Below, piece after piece: positions 15,288 through 23,580 of a stretch of DNA of 23,580 nt. Source of the stretch: an uncultured Candidatus Melainabacteria bacterium. GTDB lineage: Bacteria > Cyanobacteriota > Vampirovibrionia > Gastranaerophilales > Gastranaerophilaceae. The stretch's first letter is position 1, and the number at the start of each line of letters is the position of its first letter. Under the pieces are notes generated by a model that was given only the letters and a program-made list of their open reading frames with translations, did no database searches and had not been told where the DNA came from. Location of the stretch: NCBI GenBank assembly GCA_934699705.1, contig CAKUXD010000028.1, positions 1-23,580 on the forward strand, written 5' to 3'. A program made the translations under genes and the position numbers.

Positions 15288-15295
15288 TTTAACCC

Positions 15296-16312
15296 TTAAT
15301 CTTCATCAGACTCAGTAGTTTCATTAAGTTGTTCTGTACTTACTTCAAGAGATTTTAAAAAATTTGAAATCTCATCGTTAAATTCTAAAATTGTACTGTT
15401 AAATTCAGATGAAAAAATTGTTTGAGTATCTGTTGTTATTCTGTAAACATTTTCAGAAATAGATTTTATGATATTTACAATTTCTTCAAGATTTGTATTG
15501 ATTGTATTTGAATTTTTAACCGCGATTTCAATTTCTTTTGAGCCTTCTTCCGTTGCCATAACAGTTGAGTTTGTTACGTTTTGAACCTCGTTAATTAAAG
15601 ATGAAATTTTATTTGTTGCTTGTTTTGATTCATCTGCAAGTTTTCTAATTTCGCCTGCAACTACGGCAAAACCTTTACCGTGTTCACCAGCTCTTGCAGC
15701 CTCTACTGCGGCATTTAGTGCTAACATATTTGTTTGCTCTGCAATATTTTCAACAATTCCAACATTTGAGATAATTTGTTGGTTAAATTCTGTCAATTCT
15801 AAAATTAAATCTGCAATTATTTGAATTCTTTGTTTTAAATTTGTCAATTTTTCAAAGTTTGAAACCATTGCTTCTTTTTCATTTTTTGAATACTCAATTG
15901 AAGTTCCTACCTGATCTGTTAAAATTTGAGAAATTTGTTTTGTTCTAACAGAAGCTTCTTTTATATTTTCAAATTTTGATATGCAATCTTTTGTTGTTTC
16001 CATATAAGAATTTAGTGTTTGTTTTTGTTTGTACACTAGTTCTTGAATAATATTATTTGTCTTTTTTAAACCAATATTTTTATTTGAAATTTCTTTTTTA
16101 ATTTTTAAATAAGTCCAAGTTCTTGTTATTACATAAATAAAAATATTTATAAAACATAATGACACAACAAAAATTATAATTGCAATATTTTGAGTATATT
16201 TAACTGCAAGCATAATCAAAAACATGTATGCAATAATTGGAAGTAAAATATCAGCAATATTGCTGATAAAAAATATTTTAAATATGCTAGAATTAGATTT
16301 ATCAGTAGACAT
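15296..16312 (-). CDS. Methyl-accepting chemotaxis-type receptor without periplasmic sensor domain
   Basis: This 338-residue MCP has two predicted transmembrane helices (about 19-37 and 42-63) joined by only ~5 residues (KYTQN), so there is no extracellular ligand-binding domain. The rest is a cytoplasmic coiled-coil hairpin. The highly conserved tip is present (EQTNMLALNAAVEAARAGEH then GKGFAVVAGEIRKLADES), with its turn near residue 210, giving arms of roughly 18-20 heptads. This is the region that docks CheA and CheW. No HAMP motif is evident between the membrane and the coiled coil. AAGGAG lies just before the ATG. It is the first gene of an operon with cheA (8-nt gap) and is divergent from the diguanylate cyclase gene. 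The signal may come through the membrane helices or from a partner protein. The absence of cheR and cheB in the window leaves adaptation open. Confidence 0.88.
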   Translation of the reverse strand: MSTDKSNSSIFKIFFISNIADILLPIIAYMFLIMLAVKYTQNIAIIIFVVSLCFINIFIYVITRTWTYLKIKKEISNKNIGLKKTNNIIQELVYKQKQTLNSYMETTKDCISKFENIKEASVRTKQISQILTDQVGTSIEYSKNEKEAMVSNFEKLTNLKQRIQIIADLILELTEFNQQIISNVGIVENIAEQTNMLALNAAVEAARAGEHGKGFAVVAGEIRKLADESKQATNKISSLINEVQNVTNSTVMATEEGSKEIEIAVKNSNTINTNLEEIVNIIKSISENVYRITTDTQTIFSSEFNSTILEFNDEISNFLKSLEVSTEQLNETTESDED

Positions 16313-16379
16313 AAAAGCTCCTTATTTTATTGTTTATAGTATAATTATTATAATACAAATATTGGATATTTAAAAATTT
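16313..16379. promoter_or_regulatory. Divergent promoter region of the chemosensory cassette
   Basis: The 67 bp between the MCP and the diguanylate cyclase gene contain overlapping -10-like hexamers. TATAAT occurs on the plus strand at 16340-16345 and 16349-16354, and on the minus strand at 16352-16347. Clear -35 elements are not visible. Both halves of the cassette probably start here and may be co-regulated. Confidence 0.4.
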
Positions 16380-17861
16380 ATGACAAAAAAAATTCTTTTA
16401 GTTGATGATAGCAAAACTCAATTAGACGTTATGAAACTACGTTTCCAAAAAAGTGGTTTTGAAGTTGAAACGGCAGGAAACGCTCTTGAAGGTTATAATC
16501 AAATCTACACTTTTACTCCAGATATCATCGTATCAGACATCGTAATGCCTGATTTAGACGGATACCAATTTTGCAGATTATTAAAAAATAACAAAATAAC
16601 CAAAAATATCCCAATAATTTTGTTAACTGTTTTAGACAGAAAACTTGATAAATTCTGGGGCAAAAAAGCTGGTGCAGAAGCTTTTATCTCTAAAACTGCA
16701 GAATTTGAAGAAATAAAATTAAAAGTTTTAGATATTTTAGAAAACTCTAATTTAACCGAAGAAGATAAGCAAAAAATTTTCAACAACAAACCAGAAGAAT
16801 TTTCAGTAAAAGAGCAAATCAACAAAATTTTGAACGAATTACTTATGCAATCTATCTTCTTAAATGAATTTAGAAATCTGGGCGAATATTACACGCACGA
16901 AAAAGTTTTAGTCGACAAAACTTTTGATTTATGTTCAACTTTTATCGACTACGATATCGCAGGTATATTCTTTAAATCTCCTGACAATGGAGCAAAAAAT
17001 ATCTTGTATTTTGATGCAAAACAATCAAATGTTTCTTCAATTATTTTTGAAAAATTAAAACGCGATTTCTTTGCGCAAATGCCTTTAGATAAAGAATTTA
17101 ACCCAAATGAATTTGTGCACGAAATCATTCGAGAAAATTTAGAAAGCCAAGATAAAATAATTGCACTTAGCTCTATTAAAACACACTTTATAATGCCTTT
17201 GATATTTGAAGGTAAATTATTAGGCGGACTTTGCCTATTCTCACGCAATGAAATTGATTACACTCAATTCAAATTTGCAGAACCGTTTAAACAAGAGCTT
17301 TTAGCCTTATTCAAAATGAAATCACTATACTCAGAAGTAGAATTTTTATCTATTACTGACGGTTTAACAGGCTTATACAATAGACGACACTTTGAATCAA
17401 ACGCAGAAAGAGAATTTTTACGTGCAAAAAGATATAAAAATAGTTTAAGTTTGGCTATTTTAGACATAGATTTCTTTAAACGTGTTAATGACACATACGG
17501 ACACCAATATGGTGATTACGTTTTAAAAGAAGTTTCTAACTTGTTAAAAGATTCCTTCCGCAAAACCGATATGATTTACAGATACGGTGGTGAAGAATTA
17601 ACTATTATTATGCCTGAAACATCTTTAGAAAACGCGGTTATCCCTGTTGAACGTCTTAGAAAGAAAATCGCAGAACACGAATTTTTATTTAATGACATAA
17701 AAATAAACCTAACAGTTAGCGTTGGTATATCAACAATGCAAGACGACTTCAAAGACGTTAAAGAACTTGTTGAGTGCGCAGATAAAGCTCTTTATAACGC
17801 AAAACAAACTGGTAGAAATAAGGTTGTGATTTACAATGAACAGTTTAGTAACGTTGAATAA
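16380..17861 (+). CDS. Response regulator diguanylate cyclase, REC-GAF-GGDEF (WspR-like output)
   Basis: A 493-residue cytoplasmic protein. The receiver (1-~122) has D9-D10, acceptor D53 in SDIVMP and a conserved lysine in FISK. A linker and a GAF-like domain (about 150-315) follow, then a GGDEF domain (about 322-490). The cyclase signature is G403-G-E-E-L407, an active-type GGEEF variant. It is preceded by R394-K-T-D397, the RxxD inhibitory c-di-GMP site with the right spacing, so feedback inhibition is expected. DGLTGLYNRRHFE and DIDFFKRVNDTYGHQYGDYV match the nucleotide and metal-binding elements. It is likely phosphorylated by the neighbouring CheA and makes c-di-GMP from GTP. WspR lacks the GAF domain, so this is an enlarged version. 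The ATG has only a weak ribosome binding site. The 3' end overlaps the CheW gene by 26 nt. Confidence 0.9.
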   Translation: MTKKILLVDDSKTQLDVMKLRFQKSGFEVETAGNALEGYNQIYTFTPDIIVSDIVMPDLDGYQFCRLLKNNKITKNIPIILLTVLDRKLDKFWGKKAGAEAFISKTAEFEEIKLKVLDILENSNLTEEDKQKIFNNKPEEFSVKEQINKILNELLMQSIFLNEFRNLGEYYTHEKVLVDKTFDLCSTFIDYDIAGIFFKSPDNGAKNILYFDAKQSNVSSIIFEKLKRDFFAQMPLDKEFNPNEFVHEIIRENLESQDKIIALSSIKTHFIMPLIFEGKLLGGLCLFSRNEIDYTQFKFAEPFKQELLALFKMKSLYSEVEFLSITDGLTGLYNRRHFESNAEREFLRAKRYKNSLSLAILDIDFFKRVNDTYGHQYGDYVLKEVSNLLKDSFRKTDMIYRYGGEELTIIMPETSLENAVIPVERLRKKIAEHEFLFNDIKINLTVSVGISTMQDDFKDVKELVECADKALYNAKQTGRNKVVIYNEQFSNVE

Positions 17862-18861
17862 TTCCGACAATGGACTTCAAAAATTTATATGTTTTTCACT
17901 TGGTAACAACAAATATGCCGTAACGGTAGAAAATGTGCTTGAGGTTATGGATTTACCACATCTGGATTACCCTCAAAAACTCCCAGCAAATATTATCGGA
18001 CTTTTAAAATTCAATAATCTTTCTGTAAATGTGCTAGATGTGAGGTTTTACATTGATATTCCAATTGAAAAATATACTATTAATAACAAATTAATTCTTA
18101 TAAAAACTGATGAAACAATCTTCGCGCTTGTTGCAGATTCTATTGAAAACATTATTGATATTGGAATTGATAAAATTGAAAGATTATCTTACTCGAGCAA
18201 AAACAAAGTTATTGAACTAAATTACAACTATAATAATGAAAATTATTCAATAATAAATGTTTCTGCACTCGAAAACATCTTAAAAGAAGGTTGTGAAGAA
18301 AAAGAAATCGACGTAAAAACTCTATTCCCAGTAGATAATGCCTCTAACGAGGTCTTTTATCAACGTTCGATTGAATTATCGCAAAAATACGATTTTGCTA
18401 TTACTCAAAATATTTATTCAGATGACAGATTTTTATCGCTTTCCTTGAATAATTCCACTTATTACATTAATTTGTGTTATGTAAAATCTATTTCTGAAAT
18501 AACAAACTTAACCAACCTTCCATGTTCAAAAAATTACATTGAAGGCTTGATGACATATAGAGGCGATTTTATTACTATAATTAACACGAAAGCCTTCTTA
18601 AATTTATCAAATTCTACATACGATAAGAAAAAGGCAAAAGTTATTGTTATAGATTCTAATGACTTAAAACTAGGATTTTTAGTAGAAGAAGTATATGATA
18701 TTATTTATATTCCAGAAGATCAAATTCAACGAAAATCTTCAAGCAAAAATAATGATGAAAAATACATCTTTGCTGAAATAATAGAAGACAATAATATAAA
18801 ATTCATTTTAAATATGGATAAAATTCTCAATGACGAGAAAATGTATATTGATGAAAATTAA
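17836..18861 (+). CDS. Tandem CheW-domain coupling protein
   Basis: The 341 residues contain two CheW-like domains. The first (~15-150) begins QKFICFSLGNNKYAVTVENV, with LEVMDLPHLDYPQKLPANII, GLLKFNN and VNVLDVRFYI, followed by FALVADSIENIIDI. The second (~205-335) has STYYINLCYVKSISEI, the canonical YIEGLMTYRGDFITIINTK, and LGFLVEEVYDIIYI. Both match the CheW fold order (an initial strand, a V/I-x-x-I hinge, a G-L-x-x-x-G/N loop, then LGFLVD-like). A CheW joins CheA to MCPs in arrays; a tandem form could bridge two partners or replace the two CheW proteins of Wsp-type systems. It overlaps the diguanylate cyclase gene by 26 nt and is the last gene before a strong terminator. The first domain is more diverged than the second. 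Confidence 0.85.
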   Translation: MNSLVTLNNSDNGLQKFICFSLGNNKYAVTVENVLEVMDLPHLDYPQKLPANIIGLLKFNNLSVNVLDVRFYIDIPIEKYTINNKLILIKTDETIFALVADSIENIIDIGIDKIERLSYSSKNKVIELNYNYNNENYSIINVSALENILKEGCEEKEIDVKTLFPVDNASNEVFYQRSIELSQKYDFAITQNIYSDDRFLSLSLNNSTYYINLCYVKSISEITNLTNLPCSKNYIEGLMTYRGDFITIINTKAFLNLSNSTYDKKKAKVIVIDSNDLKLGFLVEEVYDIIYIPEDQIQRKSSSKNNDEKYIFAEIIEDNNIKFILNMDKILNDEKMYIDEN

Positions 18862-18883
18862 TTATTATAATTATTTTTTTAAG

Positions 18884-18924
18884 AAAAAACCCTAAAACTA
18901 TTTCCAGTCTTAGGGTTTTTCTTT
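18884..18924. terminator. Bidirectional intrinsic terminator between cheW-like gene and rpoC2
   Basis: AAAAACCCTAA (18885-18895) and TTAGGGTTTTT (18910-18920) pair perfectly over 11 bp. After one mismatch, ACT/AGT adds a further 3 bp around a 6-nt loop. A runs on the left and T runs on the right allow termination in both directions. It sits between two convergent stop codons (18861 and 18951). Confidence 0.85.
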
Positions 18925-18950
18925 AATTATCTGAACTTGTATCTTTTTGA

Positions 18951-21900
18951 TTAACCGATTGTTTCATCATCAATTGTAAATTCAGGAGCGCCAAACATAC
19001 CTTCGATTTCTTCTAAAATTGCAGAAGGTTTTCTTGCTTGGTTTCTTTGAGCTGCACGTCTTTGAGCTTCTTTATCTTTTTCTTCATTTGCATGAGTTAA
19101 GTGATAGAAGCCTGTACCTGCAGGGATTAAACGACCGATGATAACGTTTTCTTTCAAACCTCTCAACAAGTCTTTCTTACCGTCAACTGCAGCTTCTGTA
19201 AGAATTCTTGTTGTTTCTTGGAAAGAAGCAGCTGAGATAAATGATTCAGTATTTAATGATGCTTTTGTGATACCTAAAAGCATATATTCACAAGTTGCAA
19301 CTTGACCGCCATTTGCTTGAACTGCATCATTTTCTTTTTCAAATGTTTGAACTTCAACCAATTCTCCTGGCAATAAGTTTGTATCACCTGCGTCAACAAC
19401 TTTAACTTTCTTAGTCATTTGTCTAACGATAATTTCAACGTGTTTATCTGCAATTTCTACACCTTGAGAACGATATACGCGTTGTACCTCGTCTACCAAG
19501 TATTGTTGAGCAACTTCTGGACCGCATAATCTCATAACGTCATGTGGATTTAAAGGACCACTTGTTAAAGGTTGACCTTTTTTAATCTTTTGTCCGTTTT
19601 GAACAACAATGTTTGCGTCAATCGCAAATTTGATTTCAGTTTTACTACCGTCTTCTGTTTCGATATATAATCTTGGCATATCATCATCTGTTTCAATAAC
19701 AGCTTTACCGTCAAATTCTGCCAAAATTGCACTATCCTTAGGTTTTCTACCTTCAAGTAATTCTTCAACCCTTGGAAGACCTTGTACGATATCACCTGTT
19801 TTTTGTCTTTCGTAAACCAAAGTAACAAGCATATCACCGCGTAATACCAATGAGCCTGCTGAAACTTGAAGCATTGTACCTGGACTGATTAAATATGGAC
19901 GACCTGCTCGAATTACAATTTCCGATTTTGTAGCACTTACTACTTGACCTGAAACTGGAGCTCTGTCAGCTTCGTCTTCTGTTAATAAATCATCTTGTTT
20001 AATAAATTGACCAGCTTTTACGACAGCTTTCGCTTTAATTTTTACTTTTTCTTCATAGTTATCACAAATTAAAAGTAATCTTCTTGCATCTTCGCCTTCG
20101 TTTTTAATAGATGCAACACCATCGTTAATTGCTAATACACAAGTTTTTGCAACAGGTGTTTTTGGATCAATACTTTCGCCGTTTTTAACCAATAATTCAG
20201 TTTGTAATGATTCGTTTAATTTTGAATTACCTTCAATTTCACGACGAACGATTAATTTATCAAGAACAACGATTTTCAATGCTCCGTTATCATCAAGTTC
20301 TACCATACCTTTAAGGTGTGATAAATAGCCTTGCATTTGAAGCACCAAACTTGTTCTTACTAAAGTTGCACCGTCTAAATTTCTAACTCTTGCGCCATCT
20401 TTGTATTGCAATTGAGTAACTGGAACGATATCAATAAGTTCATCTGTTGTATCGAATTTAATTGAAACATCTTTTTGCTCAACATTAATAACTTGAACTG
20501 GTCTTACAAGAATTTGAATTGGCTGATTTGCGATATTATCTTCTTCAATGTTTAAAGAAGAATCTAATTCTTCATCTAAATCATCAATATCTAAATCGTC
20601 CATTTCCATATCCATAATTGTAACGATTGAAGTAGCTTTTGCCTTGATACCTTCTGCAATTAAAGTACCTTTCTTAATAACTTCGCCTTCTTCAACCTTC
20701 AATTCTGAAACATTTGCAAGTTGATGAATTTCACCAGGTCTGATTGTTACTTCATGGATTACATCGTTGTATTCTTTAATTTCAACAATACCGTCTAAAT
20801 GACAATATACGTCTTTTACAATTTCTGTACCAGCAGTAACGTGAGTACCTGATTCAACCATTTTTAATGAAGATTCTTTGTTCAATTGATGAACTTCTTC
20901 TGGAATAAATACTAAGTCGCCTGATTTAGTAATAATTTGATTTTCGTCTACTTCAACGTCGATATATTTAATTTCACCAGATGAAGTAACTGAACAATCA
21001 TCACTAATTAACTCAGCAATAATCATACCATTTTCAACTGTTGTATCAACAGGAGATTTAACAATATATTTTTCACCAGTTTTATCAACTGTCCAAAGTT
21101 GTTCTTTTTTAGTTTGTTCAAATGAAGCGTTTGAAGGTGCGATAGAAGCAATAACGATTGTTAATTCTTTACCAGAAACAATTTTCTTGATTTTCTTTCC
21201 TTCAAATTTAACTTCTTCTATTTGTAAATCTTCGCCTACTCTAACTTCTCCGCCATGTTCGCAGATAGTTAATGTTTCAGCAATTTTTTCACCTTGTTTA
21301 ATAGGTTGTTCATTTTTAACAAGAACTTTTGAGCCACCTGGCAAGTTATAAACATCACCGCCTAAAACCCAAACAACACCGCTCTTGTTAGCAGTTCTTG
21401 AAATATTACCTTGTCTGTCTTTCTTTTCATCAGCTGTAAAGTCTTGGTAAACAACTTCACCTGACATATCAGAAGTAATATCTTTTGTTGCTTTTTCTGT
21501 TAAACGAGAACCGTCCCCTTGTGATACTGGTTCGTACTCAGCAAGTTCAAAACCTTTTTCAACTTTTTGACCTTTTTTGAATAAAATTTTTGCACCTGCA
21601 GGAATGTGATATTTTCTTGTTTTCTTTTCACCTTTAACTTCAACATCAGATTCAATAATAAGAATTTGTACAACATCACCATGACGAGTTCTTGTTTCAC
21701 GAGTTTTAACATCTGAAACAATTTCACCTGCTTCTTCTGCTAAAATGTGTTTCATCGCACCAGAACCTTTGAATACACCACCTGTGTGGAATGTTCTCAT
21801 TGTTAACTGTGTACCAGGTTCACCGATTGATTGAGCTGCGATAATACCGATTGATTCACCAACATCAACAAGTTTTTGAGTTGTCATTGCCCAACCGTAA

Positions 21901-22820
21901 CATTTTTGGCAAATACCATATTCTAATTCACAAGTTAAACCTGAACGAACTGCCAATTCTGTTAACTCAATTCCTGAGCGTTCAATTTTCTTAATATCTT
22001 TTCTGTCTAATGTTGTATTAGCTTCAATTAATACGTTGCCTTCAGCATCTTTGATGTCTTCAGCAATTGTTCTGCCTAATAATCTATCAATTAATGGAAC
22101 AATACAAGCATCTCCATCGTAAATACCTTTTAACATGATATGTTTTTTACCATGGCAATCTGTGTCGCGAATAATAACGTCTTGAGCAACGTCAACCAAA
22201 CGTCTTGTTAAATAACCTGAATCGGCTGTTTTCAACGCTGTATCTACAAGACCTTTACGAGCACCGTATGATGAAATGATGTATTCAGTAACTGAAAGAC
22301 CTTCTTTAAAGTTTGAACGAATAGGTAAGTCGATGATTTGACCTTGCGCATCTGCCATCAAACCACGCATACCAACCAATTGTGATACTTGTGATAAGTT
22401 ACCTCTGGCACCTGAGAATGCCATCATGTAAACTGGGTTCAATCTATCAAAGTTCTTAACTACTTGCTCTGTCAACTTAGCCGTTGTTTCTGACCAAGTG
22501 TCGATAACCTTTGTATATCTTTCAACTTCTGTAATTTCACCTTTTAGATATCTGTTTGTTGATTTTTCGATTTCTTCATCAGCTTCTTTTAACAATTGTT
22601 GTTTAATTGGCGGAACTGACAAATCTGAAATTGAAATTGTTACGCCTGATTTTGTAGCGTAATGGTAGCCTAAGTTTTTCAAAGTGTTTGCTAAAGTAGC
22701 AGTCTTTGCACCACCAAATTCAAGATAGATTTGTGCAAGTAAGTTTTTCAATCCACCTTTATCCATTTGTTTATTGATAAAATCAACTGATTTTTTTTGA
22801 GTTGTATACATATTTGTCAT
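18951..22820 (-). CDS. rpoC2: DNA-directed RNA polymerase subunit beta-prime, C-terminal part (RpoC2)
   Basis: The 1289-residue C-terminal part of beta-prime, encoded separately as in Cyanobacteria and plastids. The bridge helix (GARKGLVDTALKTADSGYL) lies around 180-210. The four zinc cysteines are C222, C297, C304 and C307. The trigger-loop start is G333-EPGTQLTMRTFHTGG348. The trigger-loop return GLPRVEELLEGRKP begins at 1014 and is followed by the conserved C-terminal clamp region (HVEIIVRQMTKKVKV, LLGITKASLNTESFISAASF, LRGLKENVIIGRLIPAGTG). The ~660 residues in between form the SI3 insertion, of cyanobacterial size and much larger than the ~190-residue SI3 of E. coli. It contains repeated biotinyl/lipoyl-like sandwich modules and a very acidic run (D741-D753). 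The ATG follows AAAGGTGA, and the gene begins 16 nt after rpoC1. It ends next to a bidirectional terminator. Confidence 0.97.
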   Translation of the reverse strand: MTNMYTTQKKSVDFINKQMDKGGLKNLLAQIYLEFGGAKTATLANTLKNLGYHYATKSGVTISISDLSVPPIKQQLLKEADEEIEKSTNRYLKGEITEVERYTKVIDTWSETTAKLTEQVVKNFDRLNPVYMMAFSGARGNLSQVSQLVGMRGLMADAQGQIIDLPIRSNFKEGLSVTEYIISSYGARKGLVDTALKTADSGYLTRRLVDVAQDVIIRDTDCHGKKHIMLKGIYDGDACIVPLIDRLLGRTIAEDIKDAEGNVLIEANTTLDRKDIKKIERSGIELTELAVRSGLTCELEYGICQKCYGWAMTTQKLVDVGESIGIIAAQSIGEPGTQLTMRTFHTGGVFKGSGAMKHILAEEAGEIVSDVKTRETRTRHGDVVQILIIESDVEVKGEKKTRKYHIPAGAKILFKKGQKVEKGFELAEYEPVSQGDGSRLTEKATKDITSDMSGEVVYQDFTADEKKDRQGNISRTANKSGVVWVLGGDVYNLPGGSKVLVKNEQPIKQGEKIAETLTICEHGGEVRVGEDLQIEEVKFEGKKIKKIVSGKELTIVIASIAPSNASFEQTKKEQLWTVDKTGEKYIVKSPVDTTVENGMIIAELISDDCSVTSSGEIKYIDVEVDENQIITKSGDLVFIPEEVHQLNKESSLKMVESGTHVTAGTEIVKDVYCHLDGIVEIKEYNDVIHEVTIRPGEIHQLANVSELKVEEGEVIKKGTLIAEGIKAKATSIVTIMDMEMDDLDIDDLDEELDSSLNIEEDNIANQPIQILVRPVQVINVEQKDVSIKFDTTDELIDIVPVTQLQYKDGARVRNLDGATLVRTSLVLQMQGYLSHLKGMVELDDNGALKIVVLDKLIVRREIEGNSKLNESLQTELLVKNGESIDPKTPVAKTCVLAINDGVASIKNEGEDARRLLLICDNYEEKVKIKAKAVVKAGQFIKQDDLLTEDEADRAPVSGQVVSATKSEIVIRAGRPYLISPGTMLQVSAGSLVLRGDMLVTLVYERQKTGDIVQGLPRVEELLEGRKPKDSAILAEFDGKAVIETDDDMPRLYIETEDGSKTEIKFAIDANIVVQNGQKIKKGQPLTSGPLNPHDVMRLCGPEVAQQYLVDEVQRVYRSQGVEIADKHVEIIVRQMTKKVKVVDAGDTNLLPGELVEVQTFEKENDAVQANGGQVATCEYMLLGITKASLNTESFISAASFQETTRILTEAAVDGKKDLLRGLKENVIIGRLIPAGTGFYHLTHANEEKDKEAQRRAAQRNQARKPSAILEEIEGMFGAPEFTIDDETIG

Positions 22821-22836
22821 TTATTTCACCTTTATA

Positions 22837-23580
22837 TTATAAAACTGCGTTTCTTACTGCTTCGTTAAAAATAATTCTACCTGCTGTTGTTTCAAGACGT
22901 TTACCATGTTCATCTCTTACATAAATTTTATCATGTAACTCAATAACTCCAGCTTCTAAAGCTGCGATAGCATCTTGGAAGTCGTAGAAATATTTAGAAG
23001 GTACCATATTTTCATCTTTAATAAGAGTTAAATAATACATACCCATAACCATATCTTGAGATGGTGTGATAATAGGTTTACCTGTTGCAGGAGCTAAAAT
23101 ATTGTTAGTAGCTAACATTAACATTCTAGCTTCTGTTTGAGCCTCAATACTCAAAGGTACGTGAACAGCCATTTGGTCCCCGTCGAAGTCAGCGTTAAAC
23201 GCTGTACATACTAACGGATGTAATTGAATTGCACGACCTTCAACAAGTTTTGGTTCAAATGCTTGAATACCTAATCTGTGAAGAGTAGGGGCACGGTTTA
23301 ACATAACTGGGTGTCCGTCAATTACCTCTTCTAAGATATCCCAAACGATAGCTTCTGAACGTTCAATTTTCTTCTTAGCTGATTTAATATTTTGAACATA
23401 ACCACGTTCGATTAATTTATTAACAACGAATGGTTTGAATAATTCGATTGCCATTTCTTTTGGTAAACCACATTGGTTCAATTCTAATGAAGGACCAACT
23501 ACGATTACTGAACGACCTGAGTAGTCAACACGTTTACCTAACAAGTTTTGACGGAAACGACCTTGTTTACCTTCAATAAT
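22837..23580 (-). CDS. rpoC1: DNA-directed RNA polymerase beta-prime N-terminal subunit (RpoC1/gamma), 3' part
   Basis: The final 247 codons are in the window and the 5' part lies beyond the right edge. The frame stays open to 23580, where it reads IIEGKQGRFRQNLLGKRVDY, so the first in-frame ATG after it (23544) is internal and not the start. It carries the catalytic magnesium motif NADFDGDQMAVHVPLS and the conserved VMLNRAPTLHRLGIQAFEPKL. The frame ends at NEAVRNAVL and a TAA, 16 nt before rpoC2. This matches the gene split of the cyanobacterial phylum: the N-terminal piece ends before the bridge helix and RpoC2 continues. It forms the active centre of core RNA polymerase together with RpoB and RpoC2. 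Confidence 0.97.
   Translation of the reverse strand: MIEGKQGRFRQNLLGKRVDYSGRSVIVVGPSLELNQCGLPKEMAIELFKPFVVNKLIERGYVQNIKSAKKKIERSEAIVWDILEEVIDGHPVMLNRAPTLHRLGIQAFEPKLVEGRAIQLHPLVCTAFNADFDGDQMAVHVPLSIEAQTEARMLMLATNNILAPATGKPIITPSQDMVMGMYYLTLIKDENMVPSKYFYDFQDAIAALEAGVIELHDKIYVRDEHGKRLETTAGRIIFNEAVRNAVL

Noticed and set aside
19565..21727. Short frames antisense to or overlapping rpoC2
   Set aside because: They are shadows of the strongly conserved rpoC2 frame, with no motifs or start signals of their own.
1..23580. CRISPR array or tRNA/rRNA genes
   Set aside because: No regularly spaced direct repeats and no tRNA or rRNA signature were seen on either strand.

Overview
The window is AT-rich and compact. 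Its RNA polymerase beta-prime subunit is split into separate rpoC1 and rpoC2 genes (minus strand, right end), and rpoC2 carries a trigger-loop insertion of about 660 residues. That combination is the hallmark of the cyanobacterial phylum. No photosynthesis gene is present, and the low GC together with a stand-alone chemosensory/c-di-GMP cassette points to a non-photosynthetic relative such as Vampirovibrionia/Melainabacteria (Gastranaerophilales-like). The lineage call is an inference; the gene split is directly visible.

Left part (1-10360) is an accessory island. It opens with the 3' stump of a tyrosine recombinase that stops right after its core-binding domain. A convergent Bro-N/antirepressor-type gene follows. 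Behind a perfect 13-bp palindrome lies a four-gene, same-strand operon: a PLD-nuclease/SNF2-helicase fusion, an Eco57I-like N6-adenine methylase with its own specificity region, an ABC-type/OLD-like ATPase, and an HNH endonuclease. The first two genes overlap as TAATG, the next gap is 18 nt, and the HNH gene overlaps the ATPase. The first three genes match the helicase-methylase-ATPase (Hma) type of predicted phage defence. The last two look like a PtuA/PtuB (Septu-like) pair, so the operon looks like a composite restriction/defence system.

The junction (10361-11442) is gene-poor and decayed. It has a possible terminator, scraps of a minus-strand gene, a hairpin-rich block of higher GC that could be the end of an IS200/IS605-like element, and the C-terminal half of a TRIC/UPF0126 membrane channel gene with no start codon. 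Two small genes follow: a 54-residue single-pass membrane protein with a strong promoter and Shine-Dalgarno, and a 98-residue small-domain protein.

The 12138-18861 region is a compact Wsp-like chemosensory unit. On the minus strand, a ligand-domain-less MCP is followed by a hybrid CheA with a receiver domain. Divergently, on the plus strand, lie a REC-GAF-GGDEF diguanylate cyclase with an I-site and a tandem CheW protein. The likely logic is MCP + CheW array -> CheA autokinase -> phosphorylation of its own receiver and of the diguanylate cyclase receiver -> c-di-GMP. No cheR, cheB or flagellar genes are in the window.

A bidirectional terminator at about 18885-18920 separates this unit from the convergent rpoC1-rpoC2 operon, whose 5' part runs off the right edge.
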